Shown one piece after another: positions 34,601 through 40,845 of a DNA stretch of 64,000 nt; positions within the stretch are counted from its first letter, which is position 1, and each line of letters starts with the position of its first letter. A model generated the notes under the pieces. That model was not told where the DNA came from. It saw only the letters and a list, made by a program, of their open reading frames with translations, and ran no database searches. Origin of the DNA: Paroedura picta (lineage: Eukaryota; Chordata; Lepidosauria; Squamata; Gekkonidae); assembly GCF_049243985.1 (NCBI RefSeq), contig NC_135376.1:44373001-44437000 (forward strand), written 5' to 3'. Position numbers and translations under genes: made by a program.

Positions 34601-37600
34601 ATATATTTTATGGCACATAAGATCTGCTCATTAGGTGCCGTAGGTATAAGAGCTGTGAACTGCAAGTCAATAATGAACATGTATCATTTGAAACAAGATG
34701 TCATCTGTCATTGATGCCTTCCTGAGCAAAGGCCATAGTGACTGTATGGCTCAGTTGGGGAAAGTGGCAATTGAATGCATCAAGCAGAAGGCAAAATCCC
34801 ACAATACAGCAAAGCCAGCCAATATTGTAATGCTACATCATTCTTGGTTAATCACTTCCCATAGTGCCCAGAACCTGTGGTTCTCCCTTTTGAGTGTAAG
34901 CTGTTATTTAGTGCTCAGGCATTTGAGATGCTTGGGCTCATTGAGATATCCAGACTGACAGCCAAAAAATTGGCAATGGCAAGTATGCAGGTTCCGCATA
35001 GTCAGGATCTTTTGGTATCCTGACCAGATCTACCAACCAATCCCACCCACTCAAAGGCAACTGTACAGAGGGTAAGGGGAAGCTAGGAATGAAAATCCCA
35101 CTTAATCCCCAAGGAATCTGCAGCCCCAGTATGGGGGGTCTGTTGTATATTTCCTGGAAATTTATCCTATTGTTCCCATGCTTGGGAAATGGTAATAATA
35201 ACAATAATCTATATTTTTGTATTTGTATATTGATGATGTAGAGCACTTGGTGTAGCCTCCGTTTGGTCATTTACTATTCCTGATCACTGAATTGGCAGCC
35301 ACTCTCAAAGACAGTGTTGCTGTATACCCCCCCCCCCCCCCGAAGTCTTCTGCTCAGAAGCAGAGAGGGCTCTGCATGCAGGAGATGTTATCAGGGCCCA
35401 ATTTTTTAGTTTCATGGAACAGTCTAATCCAGGCAATATAGGAATCCTTAATCGCCTTATTGACCCAGGAAAAGGTAGACAGGCCTCAGTACAGGCATTA
35501 TCATGTTGAATGATGCTGTCCATTAAACTGATTTAATCTCTGAGGTAGATGGCCCTATAGTTACATCTCTGCATAGTTACACAACTCACACCCTCTTCCA
35601 CAGTGAGCAAATCTTACTATTCTCTCACATGGGACTACACAGAAATCACGAAGATGAAACATGGTTGCAGTTACCTGTAATTGCTGCTCATCAAGTGGTC
35701 TTCTGTGCAGTCACACAACCCTCCCTCTTCCCCATTGTGTCCCACTAATGATAGATTGGCAAGAAGGAGAACTGAGGGGACTTTGGGCAGGGGGGGGTGA
35801 GCACTCTTGAGAGCCTCTAGAAACTCTTCTCCATGGCAGACCTGTAAAGACACAGACCCATGTGTGATTGCACAGAAGACCACTCAATGAGCAGCAGTTA
35901 CAGGTAAGTCTAGATATTCTGCAGCCTGGGGCTGTCATTCATTGGGCAGAGTCATGATGTGTTATGGGCATTGGAAGTCTTGGGCCAACTGGTTCTGCAC
36001 AATTCCCAGCAGGCTCCAGTTTGTAAAATCCATGTCAGTAGCTTTCTTTCCTCTTTTCTGAGGCTTAGCAAGAGTTACTGATGGGTCCCAATGTTCTGCT
36101 TCATTGTTGTTCTTTACCTCTTCTTCATATGAGCTTTTGTTCTGGGCCTGTCTTTCTCTTTGGGTTGTGAGAGTGTAAATTGGTTTCTGATTCCTGATGA
36201 AGAAAAAGTAATGGTCCCTCAGCAGAACTCTTTCTATCCTTAAAAGCCCGCTCCTGGGTCCCAGCCATAGTCCTCTCCTAACCCTCCATCAGCCAAGAGG
36301 AAATTGATCCCCAGGAAAATCGTACATCTCAGAGTCCTGCATTGGACTCTGCCAGCATCAGCAGTTCTGTGACACACACTGTCCTATCCTCCAGTGACCC
36401 TGGCCATATCTTGGGCCTGCCACAAGCCCAGTTGCTGTGCTCAAGAACACGAGTTACGTGTCATTGTTCGACACATGTGCTGTGGGTTGCTGACTACTGT
36501 CACAAAACCTGCCTTTCTACATTGTGAGCATCTTTCATGTGGATATAATAAAGATTTTTAGTAGCAGCATTTGAGGTTTTCAAAGATAATGGCCTTCAGT
36601 TTTAATCAGTTTTAATCCGCCTTAACAGGTATACTTGTCAGACAGAGATAAAGAGGTGGGGCTGCTCTATCAGGTGAAGTTCATAGATTTTATTGCATTT
36701 GACTGGTTTAGTCTCATGTTTGGGCATTGATGTGAAAATCTAATCATGTAATTAAAGGAATCCCCTGTGCAAGCACCGAATCATGTCTGACCCTCGGGGT
36801 GATGCCCTCTAGTGTTTTCTTGGCAGACTCTGTACAGGTTGGTTTGCCATTCCCTTCCCCAGTCATTACCGTTTTATCCCCCAGTAGCAAGCTGGGTACT
36901 CATTTTACCGACCTCGGAAGGATGGAAGGCTGAGTCAACCTTGAGCCGGCTGCTGGGATCGAACTGCCAGCCTCATGGTCAGAGCTTCAGACAGCATGTT
37001 GGCTGCCTTACCACCCTGTGCCACAAGAGGCTCTATCATGTAATTAGTGTAGCCCAAATTCATTCAAATGATCCTCTACAACTGCATAGCATGTTTCCAG
37101 CATGATCGCCTTTATGATACAGAATGATGGTTATGATACAATTATGCCACTGAAAGGTTGTTGCTATTGTGTATATTCTAGAAAATTATGTTGAGTTTCC
37201 ATGAGGAGCAAGAAGTGCTTCCAGAAACATTCCTTGCTAACTTCCCATCATTGATAAAGATTGACATCCATAAAAAGGTGACTGATCCAAGTGTAGCTAA
37301 AAGCATGATGGCCTGCCTACTCTCCTCCCTCAAGGCTAATGGTGAGTGTCTGACATGTAACAGTCCTAGCTGTTGGGGTGTTAGAAGCAATTACAGCATT
37401 CTATATCTTGGGGCAGACTTCAGTTCCACCCCTGAACAGTATAGCTGAAAGTTTCAGATAATTGTGTGAGAAGGATGATTGAAATCTGCTCCTGCATTTC
37501 AGCAAACATTTACATGCCTTCCATTTGTCAGAAGATCACTAGGAAAGGGCCACTTTATTGATGGCATTATTGCCAAGGAAGCCCAGTGTGTTCTAATCCT

Positions 37601-38821
37601 TTTTGTTCCACGGAAAATCCAATCCTACTATTTCCAGTGTGAGAGCCTTTGGTTTTTCAAGCACGCATGGTGGTACGGATATGTACTTACCAGGATAGCA
37701 AACATACAAGTTGGGATCTTCCAAATTAAAAATGAATTCCTGATAACAGATCTTGGAGAAAATATTTCCTTTGGAAGGTGAACTGTATGGAATTATAACT
37801 TGTTGAAATCCTTCCTCTCGCCAAACCCCAGATCCTATACCTAAATTTTCCAGGAATATCCTAACTTGGAGTTTGCAATCCTGTATGTACTTGGTATGTT
37901 TGTTGGTCAGTTTGTATATCTGGTTTTGAATAGCTACAAGAATCATTTGGGTTTAGTAAACAGGTATTTTAGAAATAATAGCAATGTTTGTGTGCATCAT
38001 GCTCCTGAATCAGAAGCAGTCAACATAATTCAAAGCTGATTCATTATAGCCCATCACAAGTACAGTTGGATTAACCGTGCATTATCCGTACATGGTTACT
38101 GCTATGAGTATGTAGATGCAACAATAGTGATAACTATTTACTAGGAAGTTTCTGCAGAAAATGGGAATATTTGCAGCATTTGTTTATTTCCTGTTGCTGG
38201 GGCTACAATAATCTCTGATGTGCCCCTCCCTATATGGCTGAAAAAGGCTGGCATCTGCAGTTAAATCTGGGAGACAGAACACCAAGCAGCTAGTGCTTAA
38301 TGCCCAAATGGACTTCGGTTTCCTCTGCCTCTTGCCACATGGCTATCCTCTTTGGAACTGATAGGATGACCTCTATTTTGGGATTATGCCTAATAATTCC
38401 TCGTCGGAGTGATAATTGATTTTCCTTAAGTATCTGAAATGTTGGGCCTTCTTCATTGCAGCATAATGGGCTTGAAGATCAGTGGCAGTGGGTACTGACT
38501 GGTATGAGATTGAAGTACCCTCCGAGGGAGAGGTCATTGACGAGTTGTAAATACTCCAGCCCCAAATGAACTTCTAATGAGACTAGAAAGGTTACAGAAA
38601 TCTGTGCACAGTTTCAACTTATTTATAGTAACTTCTCTCTCCTTTCTCCTATTCCCCCAAATACTACTTTTCTTTGTTCTTCAGGCTCTCGTGGAGCTTT
38701 CTGTGAAGTGAGACCAGATGATAAAAGAATTCTGGAATTTTATAGCAAGCTTGGATGCTTTGAAATAGCAAAGATGGAAGGATTTCCTAAAGATGCCATT
38801 ATCCTTGGAAGAAGTTTGTAA
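1373..38821 (+). CDS. OGA: Protein O-GlcNAcase (O-GlcNAc hydrolase), 16 coding exons
   Basis: Removes O-linked GlcNAc from Ser/Thr of nuclear and cytoplasmic proteins, reversing OGT. Exons: 1373-1574, 6791-6842, 8520-8617, 10420-10550, 13462-13633, 15978-16076, 16236-16520, 17128-17286, 18260-18870, 19126-19300, 22599-22684, 23547-23651, 25277-25362, 31959-32151, 37182-37341, 38685-38821. All have AG/GT borders and compatible phases. They give 916 codons plus stop, the human length. Order: disordered Ala/Pro-rich N-terminus (1-58), GH84 catalytic domain (about 59-366) with Asp175-Asp176 plus Lys99, Tyr220, Asn281, Asp286, Tyr287 and Asn314; acidic disordered linker (about 400-560); helical stalk (about 560-700); C-terminal acetyltransferase-like domain (about 705-916). 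Known family residues are offset by one from human because the N-terminus is one residue longer. An in-frame upstream ATG at 1334 would add 13 residues; 1373 was chosen because it matches the MVQ start of mammals. No disabling change is seen. Confidence 0.97.
3492..3680 (+). mobile_element. tRNA-derived SINE (short subfamily)
   Basis: Box A-like ATGGTTAAGAGCAGTGGACT and box B-like GGTTTTGATTTCCC, then AGCCAGCTGGGTGACGTTAG and GGGTGTCTGTTGTGAGGAGA. Related copies lie near 30.8, 33.4, 43.0, 45.3, 58.9 and 63.1 kb. This copy lacks the extra middle segment found in most of the others. Confidence 0.8.
4045..5210 (-). mobile_element. Non-autonomous Helitron, copy 1
   Basis: On the minus strand it begins TCTTTAAACCGCCC (5210 downward) and ends with the hairpin GCCCATTTTTATAAATGGGC, then 11 nt closing in CTAG (4048-4045). 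The host bases are A before and T after, the A^T target typical of Helitrons, with no target duplication. The interior is very GC-rich, with five palindromes (4940-5198) and two copies of a roughly 120-140-bp segment (4593-4715 and 4802-4945). No Rep or helicase coding is seen, so it is non-autonomous at 1166 bp. Confidence 0.85.
4593..4945. repeat. Diverged tandem duplication inside Helitron copy 1
   Basis: GCGCCTGCTG, CAGCCCC, GCTTTTCTTCG, GTTGGCTG, GCTGCTGCTGG and ACTCCGTTGC recur in the same order about 209 bp apart (4593-4715 and 4802-4945). High CpG and CTG-repeat content suggest a captured promoter or first-exon fragment, but the source is not identified. Confidence 0.6.
5619..5678. 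repeat. 30-bp perfect tandem duplication
   Basis: A unit starting GCTGTACAAAAGAGTAAGCA occurs twice in succession (5619-5648 and 5649-5678) without mismatch. It lies in OGA intron 1. Confidence 0.9.
6791..6842 (+). CDS. OGA: OGA exon 2
   Basis: Encodes [16 protein letters not shown] (residues 69-84) with split codons at both ends. Acceptor CCACAG, donor GTACGT. It is only 52 bp long and continues the GH84 active-site barrel. Confidence 0.95.
6876..7050 (+). mobile_element. hAT-type MITE fragment
   Basis: Starts CAGTGGTCTGAAACCTTTTT, then GGGGTTGCGGACTGG and a CpG-rich interior. This resembles hAT non-autonomous ends beginning CAGTGGT. The opposite end is not visible. It begins 33 bp after the exon 2 donor. 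Confidence 0.5.
7202..7352. repeat. Source copy of a duplicated intron-2 segment
   Basis: From CCTAAGTCCATTGTCTG to AAAGAAACCCTATA. Nearly identical to 8338-8461, which lacks 30 bp present here (around 7302-7331) and carries 3 extra bases. Confidence 0.85.
8338..8461. repeat. Inserted copy of 7202-7352 flanked by 12-bp duplication
   Basis: Near-identical to 7202-7352. It is bordered by AAATGTTGATGT at both 8326-8337 and 8462-8473, a perfect 12-bp target duplication. There is no poly(A) tail and no inverted termini. It lies about 60 bp upstream of OGA exon 3. Confidence 0.85.
8520..8617 (+). CDS. OGA: OGA exon 3
   Basis: Encodes residues 85-117, including [12 protein letters not shown] with the substrate-binding Lys99. 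Acceptor TTTGTAG, donor GTAACT. A 124-bp duplicated fragment lies about 60 bp upstream of the acceptor. Confidence 0.95.
8618..10419 (+). other. OGA: OGA intron 3
   Basis: AT-rich intron with a short ATTT-like run near 8988-9004 and the unclassified repeat at 9420-9560. No exon or RNA gene is seen. Confidence 0.7.
9420..9560. repeat. Unclassified squamate-type interspersed repeat
   Basis: Contains AGTGCTTACTCACAGGTAAG then GGATAGGATTGCAGCC, with a rough inverted partner GCTTACCTGAGAGTAAGC at about 9505-9522. A related fragment (TCCTGAGTAAATATGTCTAG, then GGATTGCACTGC) lies near 45620-45650. The family is not named. Confidence 0.4.
10420..10550 (+). CDS. OGA: OGA exon 4
   Basis: Encodes residues 118-161 ([20 protein letters not shown] followed by [14 protein letters not shown] and more). 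It ends in phase 0 at Gln161. Acceptor TTTTTAG, donor GTATTG. Confidence 0.95.
11112..12564 (+). mobile_element. Young 5'-truncated L2-like LINE with open reverse transcriptase frame
   Basis: A 385-codon open frame (11116-12273) covers most of a reverse transcriptase and its C-terminal region: [13 protein letters not shown] (motif A), [15 protein letters not shown] (motif B), YADDTQLYL (motif C), then the tail [17 protein letters not shown]. The endonuclease and early RT are absent. CpGs are well preserved and there is a (GATGAT/ATA)n tail to 12564, which point to a recent insertion. The motif set fits the CR1/L2 group; L2 is the best guess. Related minus-strand ends lie at 23.9-24.4, 29.4-30.8, 50.3-50.8 and 51.9-52.2 kb. 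Confidence 0.85.
12565..13461 (+). other. OGA: OGA intron 4, part after the LINE
   Basis: No exon, RNA gene or clear repeat is seen, apart from an AATAAATAAATAAAA run near 13248. The exon 5 acceptor region is T-rich. Confidence 0.6.
13462..13633 (+). CDS. OGA: OGA exon 5 (catalytic aspartates)
   Basis: Encodes residues 162-218. Contains [11 protein letters not shown]; Asp175 and Asp176 match the human catalytic pair Asp174/Asp175, which polarise the acetamido group and act as general acid/base in substrate-assisted hydrolysis. Confidence 0.97.
14219..14697 (-). mobile_element. Non-autonomous Helitron, copy 2
   Basis: On the minus strand it begins TCCTTAACACGCG (14697 downward) and ends with a hairpin (14256-14230, stem GCCCGCTGT), 11 nt, and CTAG at 14222-14219. 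Host A and T flank it. It is 479 bp and consists mostly of successive palindromes at 14266-14310, 14317-14363, 14372-14416, 14588-14616 and 14664-14684. It sits in the left arm of a foldback element whose other arm is uninterrupted at the matching point, which confirms both ends. Confidence 0.9.
14700..14815. repeat. 116-bp near-perfect palindrome (core of foldback)
   Basis: ATGAGAAAAAATAGACTCT at the left faces AGAGTCTATTTTTTCTTCTC at the right. The centre holds GGACGTAATGG / CCAATACGTCC. It could extrude as a cruciform. Confidence 0.85.
14992..15977 (+). other. OGA: OGA intron 5, distal part
   Basis: Contains internally repetitive phrases (GAGAAAAGGGATGCATG / GAGAAGAAGGGATGCCTG; CATAGCACCACTA twice, 15313-15366) that look like an old repeat. 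No gene is seen. Confidence 0.5.
15978..16076 (+). CDS. OGA: OGA exon 6
   Basis: Encodes residues 219-251 ([20 protein letters not shown] and onward), including active-site Tyr220. Acceptor TTCCAG, donor GTAATG. Confidence 0.96.
16236..16520 (+). CDS. OGA: OGA exon 7
   Basis: Encodes residues 252-346. Contains [15 protein letters not shown] with Asn281, Asp286 and Tyr287, and [10 protein letters not shown] with Asn314, all substrate-contact positions in the GH84 domain. Acceptor TTTTAG, donor GTAAGT. Confidence 0.97.
17128..17286 (+). CDS. OGA: OGA exon 8
   Basis: Encodes residues 347-399, running from the end of the catalytic domain into an acidic linker ([14 protein letters not shown]) and the segment [13 protein letters not shown]. 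Codon 400 is split across the GTAAGA donor at 17287. Confidence 0.95.
17352..17634 (+). mobile_element. hAT-type MITE, same family as 55151-55486
   Basis: Begins CAGGGATTCCCAACCAGGG and ends GGTCAAAAAGTTGAACAAGG. The interior shares ATTTCAGGGATTCTTCCATG with the 55-kb copy (GTTTCAGGGGTGTCTCAATG). Target duplication is not clear. It lies in OGA intron 8. Confidence 0.6.
18260..18870 (+). CDS. OGA: OGA exon 9 (disordered linker and stalk start)
   Basis: The largest exon, residues 400-603. It begins [10 protein letters not shown] (Ser406 corresponds to the human autoglycosylated Ser405), then NVVD at 411-414 where human has the caspase-3 site SVVD. An acidic low-complexity region follows, then the conserved stalk start ([18 protein letters not shown]). 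Donor GTGAGT. Confidence 0.95.
19126..19300 (+). CDS. OGA: OGA exon 10 (stalk helices)
   Basis: Encodes residues 604-661, including [15 protein letters not shown] and [18 protein letters not shown], part of the helical stalk that forms the dimer and substrate cleft. Donor GTATGT. Retaining the following intron gives a short isoform (see 19301-19326). Confidence 0.96.
19301..19326 (+). other. OGA: Predicted intron-10 read-through C-terminus of short OGA isoform
   Basis: If intron 10 is not removed, the frame continues as G-M-F-C-R-N-Q-L and stops at TAG 19324-19326, giving about 669 residues without the acetyltransferase-like domain. Humans make a 677-residue short OGA by intron read-through at this same point. 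AATAAA motifs at 21290 and about 22410 in the intron could serve as ends. Inferred, with no transcript evidence. Confidence 0.45.
19327..22598 (+). other. OGA: OGA intron 10
   Basis: 3.3 kb. Apart from the old SINE there are AATAAA motifs at 21290 and about 22410 and short unassigned minus-strand frames (21917-22135, 22224-22427). No named repeat or exon is seen. Confidence 0.6.
20815..20985 (+). mobile_element. Old tRNA-derived SINE
   Basis: GCCAGTTTGGTGTAATGATT, GATTCCAATCC and CTCAGAGGGTTGTTATGAG form a diverged SINE. It is more decayed than the copies near 31, 45 or 63 kb. It lies in OGA intron 10. Confidence 0.6.
22599..22684 (+). CDS. OGA: OGA exon 11
   Basis: Encodes residues 662-690 ([20 protein letters not shown], then GGLAGEFQ). 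Acceptor CCACAG, donor GTATCA. It ends in phase 0. Confidence 0.95.
22737..23210 (-). other. Antisense ORF with poly(A) signal in OGA intron 11 (possible retrocopy or small gene)
   Basis: Minus-strand frame 23023-22820 encodes 67 residues ([20 protein letters not shown] at the start, [13 protein letters not shown] at the end); an internal Met at residue 7 may be the true start. Downstream on the same strand is AATAAA at 22742-22737. Upstream at about 23190 is an inverted CCAAT (ATTGGCTA in + orientation) next to GCGCAGAC-like CpG sequence. CpGs are unusually frequent (CGCGCCGGCG, GCGCGCC) for an intron. I do not recognise the protein. A young processed copy of a short mRNA is most likely; a real nested gene is possible. 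Confidence 0.35.
23547..23651 (+). CDS. OGA: OGA exon 12
   Basis: Encodes residues 691-725 ([20 protein letters not shown] through YYSKDE). This joins the stalk to the acetyltransferase-like domain. Acceptor TTACAG, donor GTGAGC. Confidence 0.96.
23905..24440 (-). mobile_element. L2-like LINE 3' end
   Basis: The minus frame 24445-24197 encodes [20 protein letters not shown] and [20 protein letters not shown], clearly homologous to the end of the LINE at 11112-12564. Its 3' tail is (ATTT)n, seen on + as TTTATTTATTTATT at about 23908-23930, next to ACCGCCCTCCCCGGAGGCTC. Confidence 0.85.
24441..25276 (+). other. OGA: OGA intron 12, distal part
   Basis: No exon or clear repeat. A poly-C run lies at 24890-24901. 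Confidence 0.5.
25277..25362 (+). CDS. OGA: OGA exon 13
   Basis: Encodes residues 726-753 ([20 protein letters not shown], then SQPDLIGD). This is the first part of the GNAT-like fold. It ends with two bases of the Lys754 codon. Acceptor CCTAAG, donor GTATGT. Confidence 0.95.
25966..26226 (+). mobile_element. Sauria-type tRNA-derived SINE
   Basis: GAGCCTCTTGTGGCGCAGAG (box A region), GGGAGTTCAATCCC (box B), then GCCGGCTCAAGGTTGACTCA and a 3' end GGGTCAGACATGACCCAGTG resembling the BovB 3' tail, as known for Sauria SINEs. An opposite-strand copy is at 36766-37036 and a BovB end at 48.8-49.3 kb. Confidence 0.85.
26263..26351. repeat. Direct repeat, partner at 27369-27456
   Basis: AGAAAAAGACAGCAAGCAAG, ATTGTCCTGTTTCAG and GTTGGTAAT recur about 1.1 kb downstream with moderate divergence. 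AAGAAAAAGACAGC is also duplicated in tandem just upstream (26238 and 26262). Confidence 0.7.
26352..26885 (+). mobile_element. CR1 LINE 3' end
   Basis: Conceptual translation shows [20 protein letters not shown] and the phrase [18 protein letters not shown], the C-terminus of CR1 ORF2. It closes with GTACTAGATGGTCTGTATGG then CCATTCCAACTCTGGCATTC, a CR1 3' end. 5'-truncated with several frame breaks. Confidence 0.85.
27369..27456. repeat. Direct repeat, partner at 26263-26351
   Basis: See the partner. The spacer between the two holds the CR1 end and about 480 bp of unassigned AT-rich DNA. Confidence 0.7.
27601..27864 (+). mobile_element. Non-autonomous Helitron, copy 3
   Basis: Starts TCTTTAAACCGCTCATGCG and ends with a hairpin (27830-27852; AGCGCCCGCTGT facing ACAGCGGGCT), then CTAG at 27861-27864, between host A (27600) and T (27865). 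264 bp. Shares the start, the GGAAGGG / CCCCTTCC palindrome (27675-27705) and the 3' hairpin with copies 1 and 2, in the opposite orientation. Confidence 0.9.
28054..29198 (-). other. Unclassified stretch with long decayed minus-strand frames
   Basis: Minus-strand frames of 125, 86 and 65 codons follow one another (28431-28054, 28851-28591, 29198-29001) with gene-like codon composition but no recognisable domain. It could be an old processed pseudogene or a transposon remnant. No poly(A) tract or termini could be fixed. Confidence 0.25.
29192..29259 (+). other. OGA: Candidate cryptic or poison exon in OGA intron 13
   Basis: A 68-bp interval with a strong acceptor (TTTCCTTGTTACAG) and donor (GTAAGC). 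Spliced after exon 13 (phase 2) it reads [12 protein letters not shown] then TAA, so inclusion would truncate OGA. No counterpart in mammals is known to me. Confidence 0.25.
29378..29915 (-). mobile_element. L2-like LINE 3' end
   Basis: The minus frame 29891-29628 carries [20 protein letters not shown] and [18 protein letters not shown], diverged from the 11-kb LINE. The 3' end on + reads TATATTTATATACCGCCTTC. More decayed than the 24-kb copy. Confidence 0.8.
29965..30770 (-). mobile_element. L2-like LINE 3' portion
   Basis: + strand shows TTTGATTTATATCCTGCC near the element 3' end, then CCAAATGCCTGGTGG and GGACCGGGACCACCAGCAGA, the reverse of the L2-like C-terminal coding. Decayed by several stops. 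Adjacent to another copy in the same orientation. Confidence 0.75.
30068..30150. repeat. About 80-bp direct repeat, partner 31015-31098
   Basis: ACCTACAACTC, ACAATAAGATTATCAAA, CATAAATACACAGATGGC and CAGCAGTTACCCT occur in both, about 950 bp apart. The first lies in the LINE 3' region and the second just after a SINE. Confidence 0.8.
30769..31005 (+). mobile_element. tRNA-derived SINE (long subfamily)
   Basis: CCAGCTTGGTGTAGTGGTTG, GGGTTTGATTCCC, CAGCACTGATAAAGCTGTTC and GGATGTCTGTTGTGGGGAGA. Carries the middle segment GACCGAGCAGTAATATCAGG that defines the longer subfamily. Confidence 0.85.
31099..31958 (+). other. OGA: OGA intron 13, distal part
   Basis: AT-rich sequence before exon 14. 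No repeat, exon or RNA gene is recognised. Confidence 0.5.
31959..32151 (+). CDS. OGA: OGA exon 14
   Basis: Encodes residues 755-818 ([20 protein letters not shown] through ELSEAE), central strands of the acetyltransferase-like domain. The preceding intron is the longest in the gene (about 6.6 kb) and is packed with LINEs and SINEs. Donor GTTAGA is weaker than the others. Confidence 0.95.
32586..33000 (+). mobile_element. CR1 LINE remnant
   Basis: The + frame includes [20 protein letters not shown] followed by FKGE, a CR1 C-terminal signature. Downstream TGACTGAGGGGAGCCTCCAC and GATTGACCATTAATCTGATC match the usual reptile CR1 3' region. Several frame breaks. Confidence 0.75.
33355..33540 (+). 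mobile_element. tRNA-derived SINE (short subfamily)
   Basis: GTAGTTAAGAGTGGTGGCCT, GAGTTTGATTCC, AGCCAGCTGGGTGACG and GTGTCTGTTGTGAGAAAG. Diverged and lacking the middle segment, like the 3.5-kb copy. Confidence 0.75.
33575..35910. mobile_element. Decayed retrotransposon fossil, possibly DIRS-like or LTR-type
   Basis: A block near 33589-33650 (TCCACATGGGTGTTCATC, GGCCTGCCATGGAGAAGAGC) recurs in inverted orientation at about 35820-35880. The 35.66-35.91 kb part has its own inverted arms (CAGTTACCTGTAATTGCTGC / GCAGCAGTTACAGGTAAG). The region between holds heavily broken coding-like sequence. The inverted ends suggest a tyrosine-recombinase retrotransposon, but family and borders are uncertain. 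Clearly old and broken many times. Confidence 0.35.
35911..36765 (+). other. OGA: OGA intron 14, unassigned
   Basis: No confident feature. Part (36000-36520) may belong to the fossil upstream. Confidence 0.4.
36766..37036 (-). mobile_element. Sauria-type tRNA-derived SINE
   Basis: Reverse-orientation copy of the 25966-26226 element: GCCGGCTGCTGGGATCGAAC (box B side) and CACAAGAGGCTCT at its head (right end). The 3' end is toward 36766 (AGCACCGAATCATGTCTGAC). It ends about 145 bp before OGA exon 15. Confidence 0.85.
37182..37341 (+). CDS. OGA: OGA exon 15
   Basis: Encodes residues 819-871 ([20 protein letters not shown] through [12 protein letters not shown]). Acceptor TTCTAG, donor GTGAGT. 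Confidence 0.96.
37342..38684 (+). other. OGA: OGA intron 15
   Basis: No exon, RNA gene or confident repeat. A pyrimidine-rich tract precedes the exon 16 acceptor. Confidence 0.6.
38685..38821 (+). CDS. OGA: OGA exon 16 (terminal coding)
   Basis: Encodes residues 872-916 ([20 protein letters not shown] through IILGRSL) and stop TAA at 38819-38821. The last residues closely match human. Confidence 0.97.
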
Positions 38822-40845
38822 GGAGCTTGGTCAATGTGTATTTGGTTCTTTAGATTCCTAACTGCTGGAGAGTGGTGAGCTTGAGTTTTACCTTATTGTC
38901 TGTCCATACAAAGGCAGCGGTCAGCTGGCCTGACGGCTTTGTAAAAATTCACCCATTACCTCTCCAAGATGCTGCTGAAAACACTGTTTGGAAAACAGAT
39001 ACTGGTCATCTTCATTTCCTGGTCTTAAGCAGAGTGCCAAGGAATACTGCATATGATGTTGCCTTGGGGAAGAGACCCACAAATTCCTTAAAAGTACTGA
39101 TGGCAGTTCCATGCATCTACCTATGTAGGCAGCTGAATGGCTGTCCTACGCAGAAAGTCTGAACGTGAAATGTCCCTTCTCCCAAGTTGTAAATGGAGTG
39201 AGAAAGGTGCAAGTGGGAGTCATCCTGTGAGAAGAAAGGAAGGTGGCTGTGTCAGTCAACAAGTGAAAGATTAATATTGACAGCTTTGGGTTTTGTCTTC
39301 TGTCCTGCTTGCTGATAGGGGAGGAATGGCCATTGCCTCTAAAGAATATTTGCTAAGCTTCATAAGGATAAACTCTGCATTTGTCTGTGGAGAAGTCACT
39401 CAGTGGCAGAAGTGTAAATTTCAGTATGTAAATATATATAAACTGTATGCTGACACTTTGTGTTTAATTGTTTTGTAATTCTCTTGCTTTTCAAAGCAAA
39501 GTGATGTTGTTCCAAGACAGCACTTTTGAATAATGTCAAACCACAAGAGAGGCTGAAGCCAATTCCACTACTGGCCTTTTCTGCTGTGCCTCATGCTCTT
39601 CAGTAGAAATATCATGGTGTGGGGGGGGGGGGGAGGAGAGAATGCTGGTCTAGAAAGGTCATTCCTTTAGAAAACAAGTTGTCTAAAGGTTCAGTAGATG
39701 CTGCCGCCTGCGCCTGCTAGAGAAACGCTAGCTGGAGAGTGATCTGGTGAAATCAGTACTGCGACAGCCAGCCATTTGCCCACCCGGACTGTGTGAAACA
39801 GCTGTATGCTGTGATTTACAGCTTCTATCCTGAGTGATTCTGTCAGTCTGCATAAATCAGGGTCTTCAAGTCATGCACGTTTGTGTCAGACTTCTATGTG
39901 GACAAAAAGCACATTTTACACATTATTTAAGTAGTTGCCTAATTTTAATATACCACCTGTTTCCAGTGTTTGAGGTTTTTACCAAAATCCAACAGGTGGT
40001 ATCTGCATGGCTAGGAATTGTAGTAGGGAGGTAGCTGCCCCTCTTGGGGGAGTTGCTGCTGTTCCATTGAATGCCTTGTTCCCAGGAGGCAGTCAGCCAA
40101 CATCACACCTCATTTCTCTCATCTGCTACAATCCATTATTTTGGTTTCTTTTGCAAATATGCCCTTTGGGAAAAGATGGAGTAAGCTGATCTTCACTTTT
40201 CTAAAAGCTCTATCTACAGAAGTTTTCTACACCTTTTCTAATGGTATTCGACTAATGTGGTTCGAAGTCTTTACCAGATGCTAATGATTGGACTTGGTTG
40301 CTGTTACTTGCAGGTTTTTGATTTTTCACTATGTGAACAGTTTTAATATCAAAATATTGAAGCTGCAGCAAGAACATTTCACTTGGGGAACAAGGCACGG
40401 AGCTATGATAGATCTTGTGTAATTCCAAGCTGGCTGTCATTAGTTCTGAATGGCTTTGAGTATATGCTGAGCAGCTAGCCACTTGGTTTAGTTTTTAATT
40501 AGATGCCAGAGAGAACATAATCTGGATTTATGGCATTACATATTTGTGTGTGGGGGGAGATTTTTTTATACAGTTATCACAATCTCTCTCTGTACGAATT
40601 TATCACTGTTAAACTAATTGTGTTGATAGGCTTGAAAGTCTGGGTCAGTCCCTTGCTCTGGGGATGTAAAGCAATGCACTGACACAACTTTTGTGGCTGT
40701 CATTTTTCATTGCATACACAGTTGGAATGCCACTTTCAGGACTGTCTGTAGATCGACTGTATCTGTAGCAGAACGGACTGTGTAAAACTGTATTTGAAGA
40801 CCATGTGAAAAATAGAATAAATTGCAAAGTGAATGTAAAGGCATG
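38822..40845 (+). other. OGA: OGA 3' UTR (predicted)
   Basis: About 2 kb between the OGA stop and the first convincing poly(A) signal. It lacks recognisable SINEs or LINEs, unlike its surroundings, as expected for a transcribed and constrained UTR. A poly-G run lies near 39618. Confidence 0.6.
40816..40821 (+). terminator. OGA: Poly(A) signal of OGA
   Basis: AATAAA followed about 25 bp later by T/GT-rich sequence (GTCTTTGTATTTCTG). It is placed 2.0 kb after the stop. Confidence 0.6.

Noticed and set aside
35660-35905. Inverted arms considered as a microRNA-like hairpin
   Set aside because: The arms are about 150 bp apart and share sequence with a dispersed fossil element near 33.6 kb. A retrotransposon explanation is simpler.
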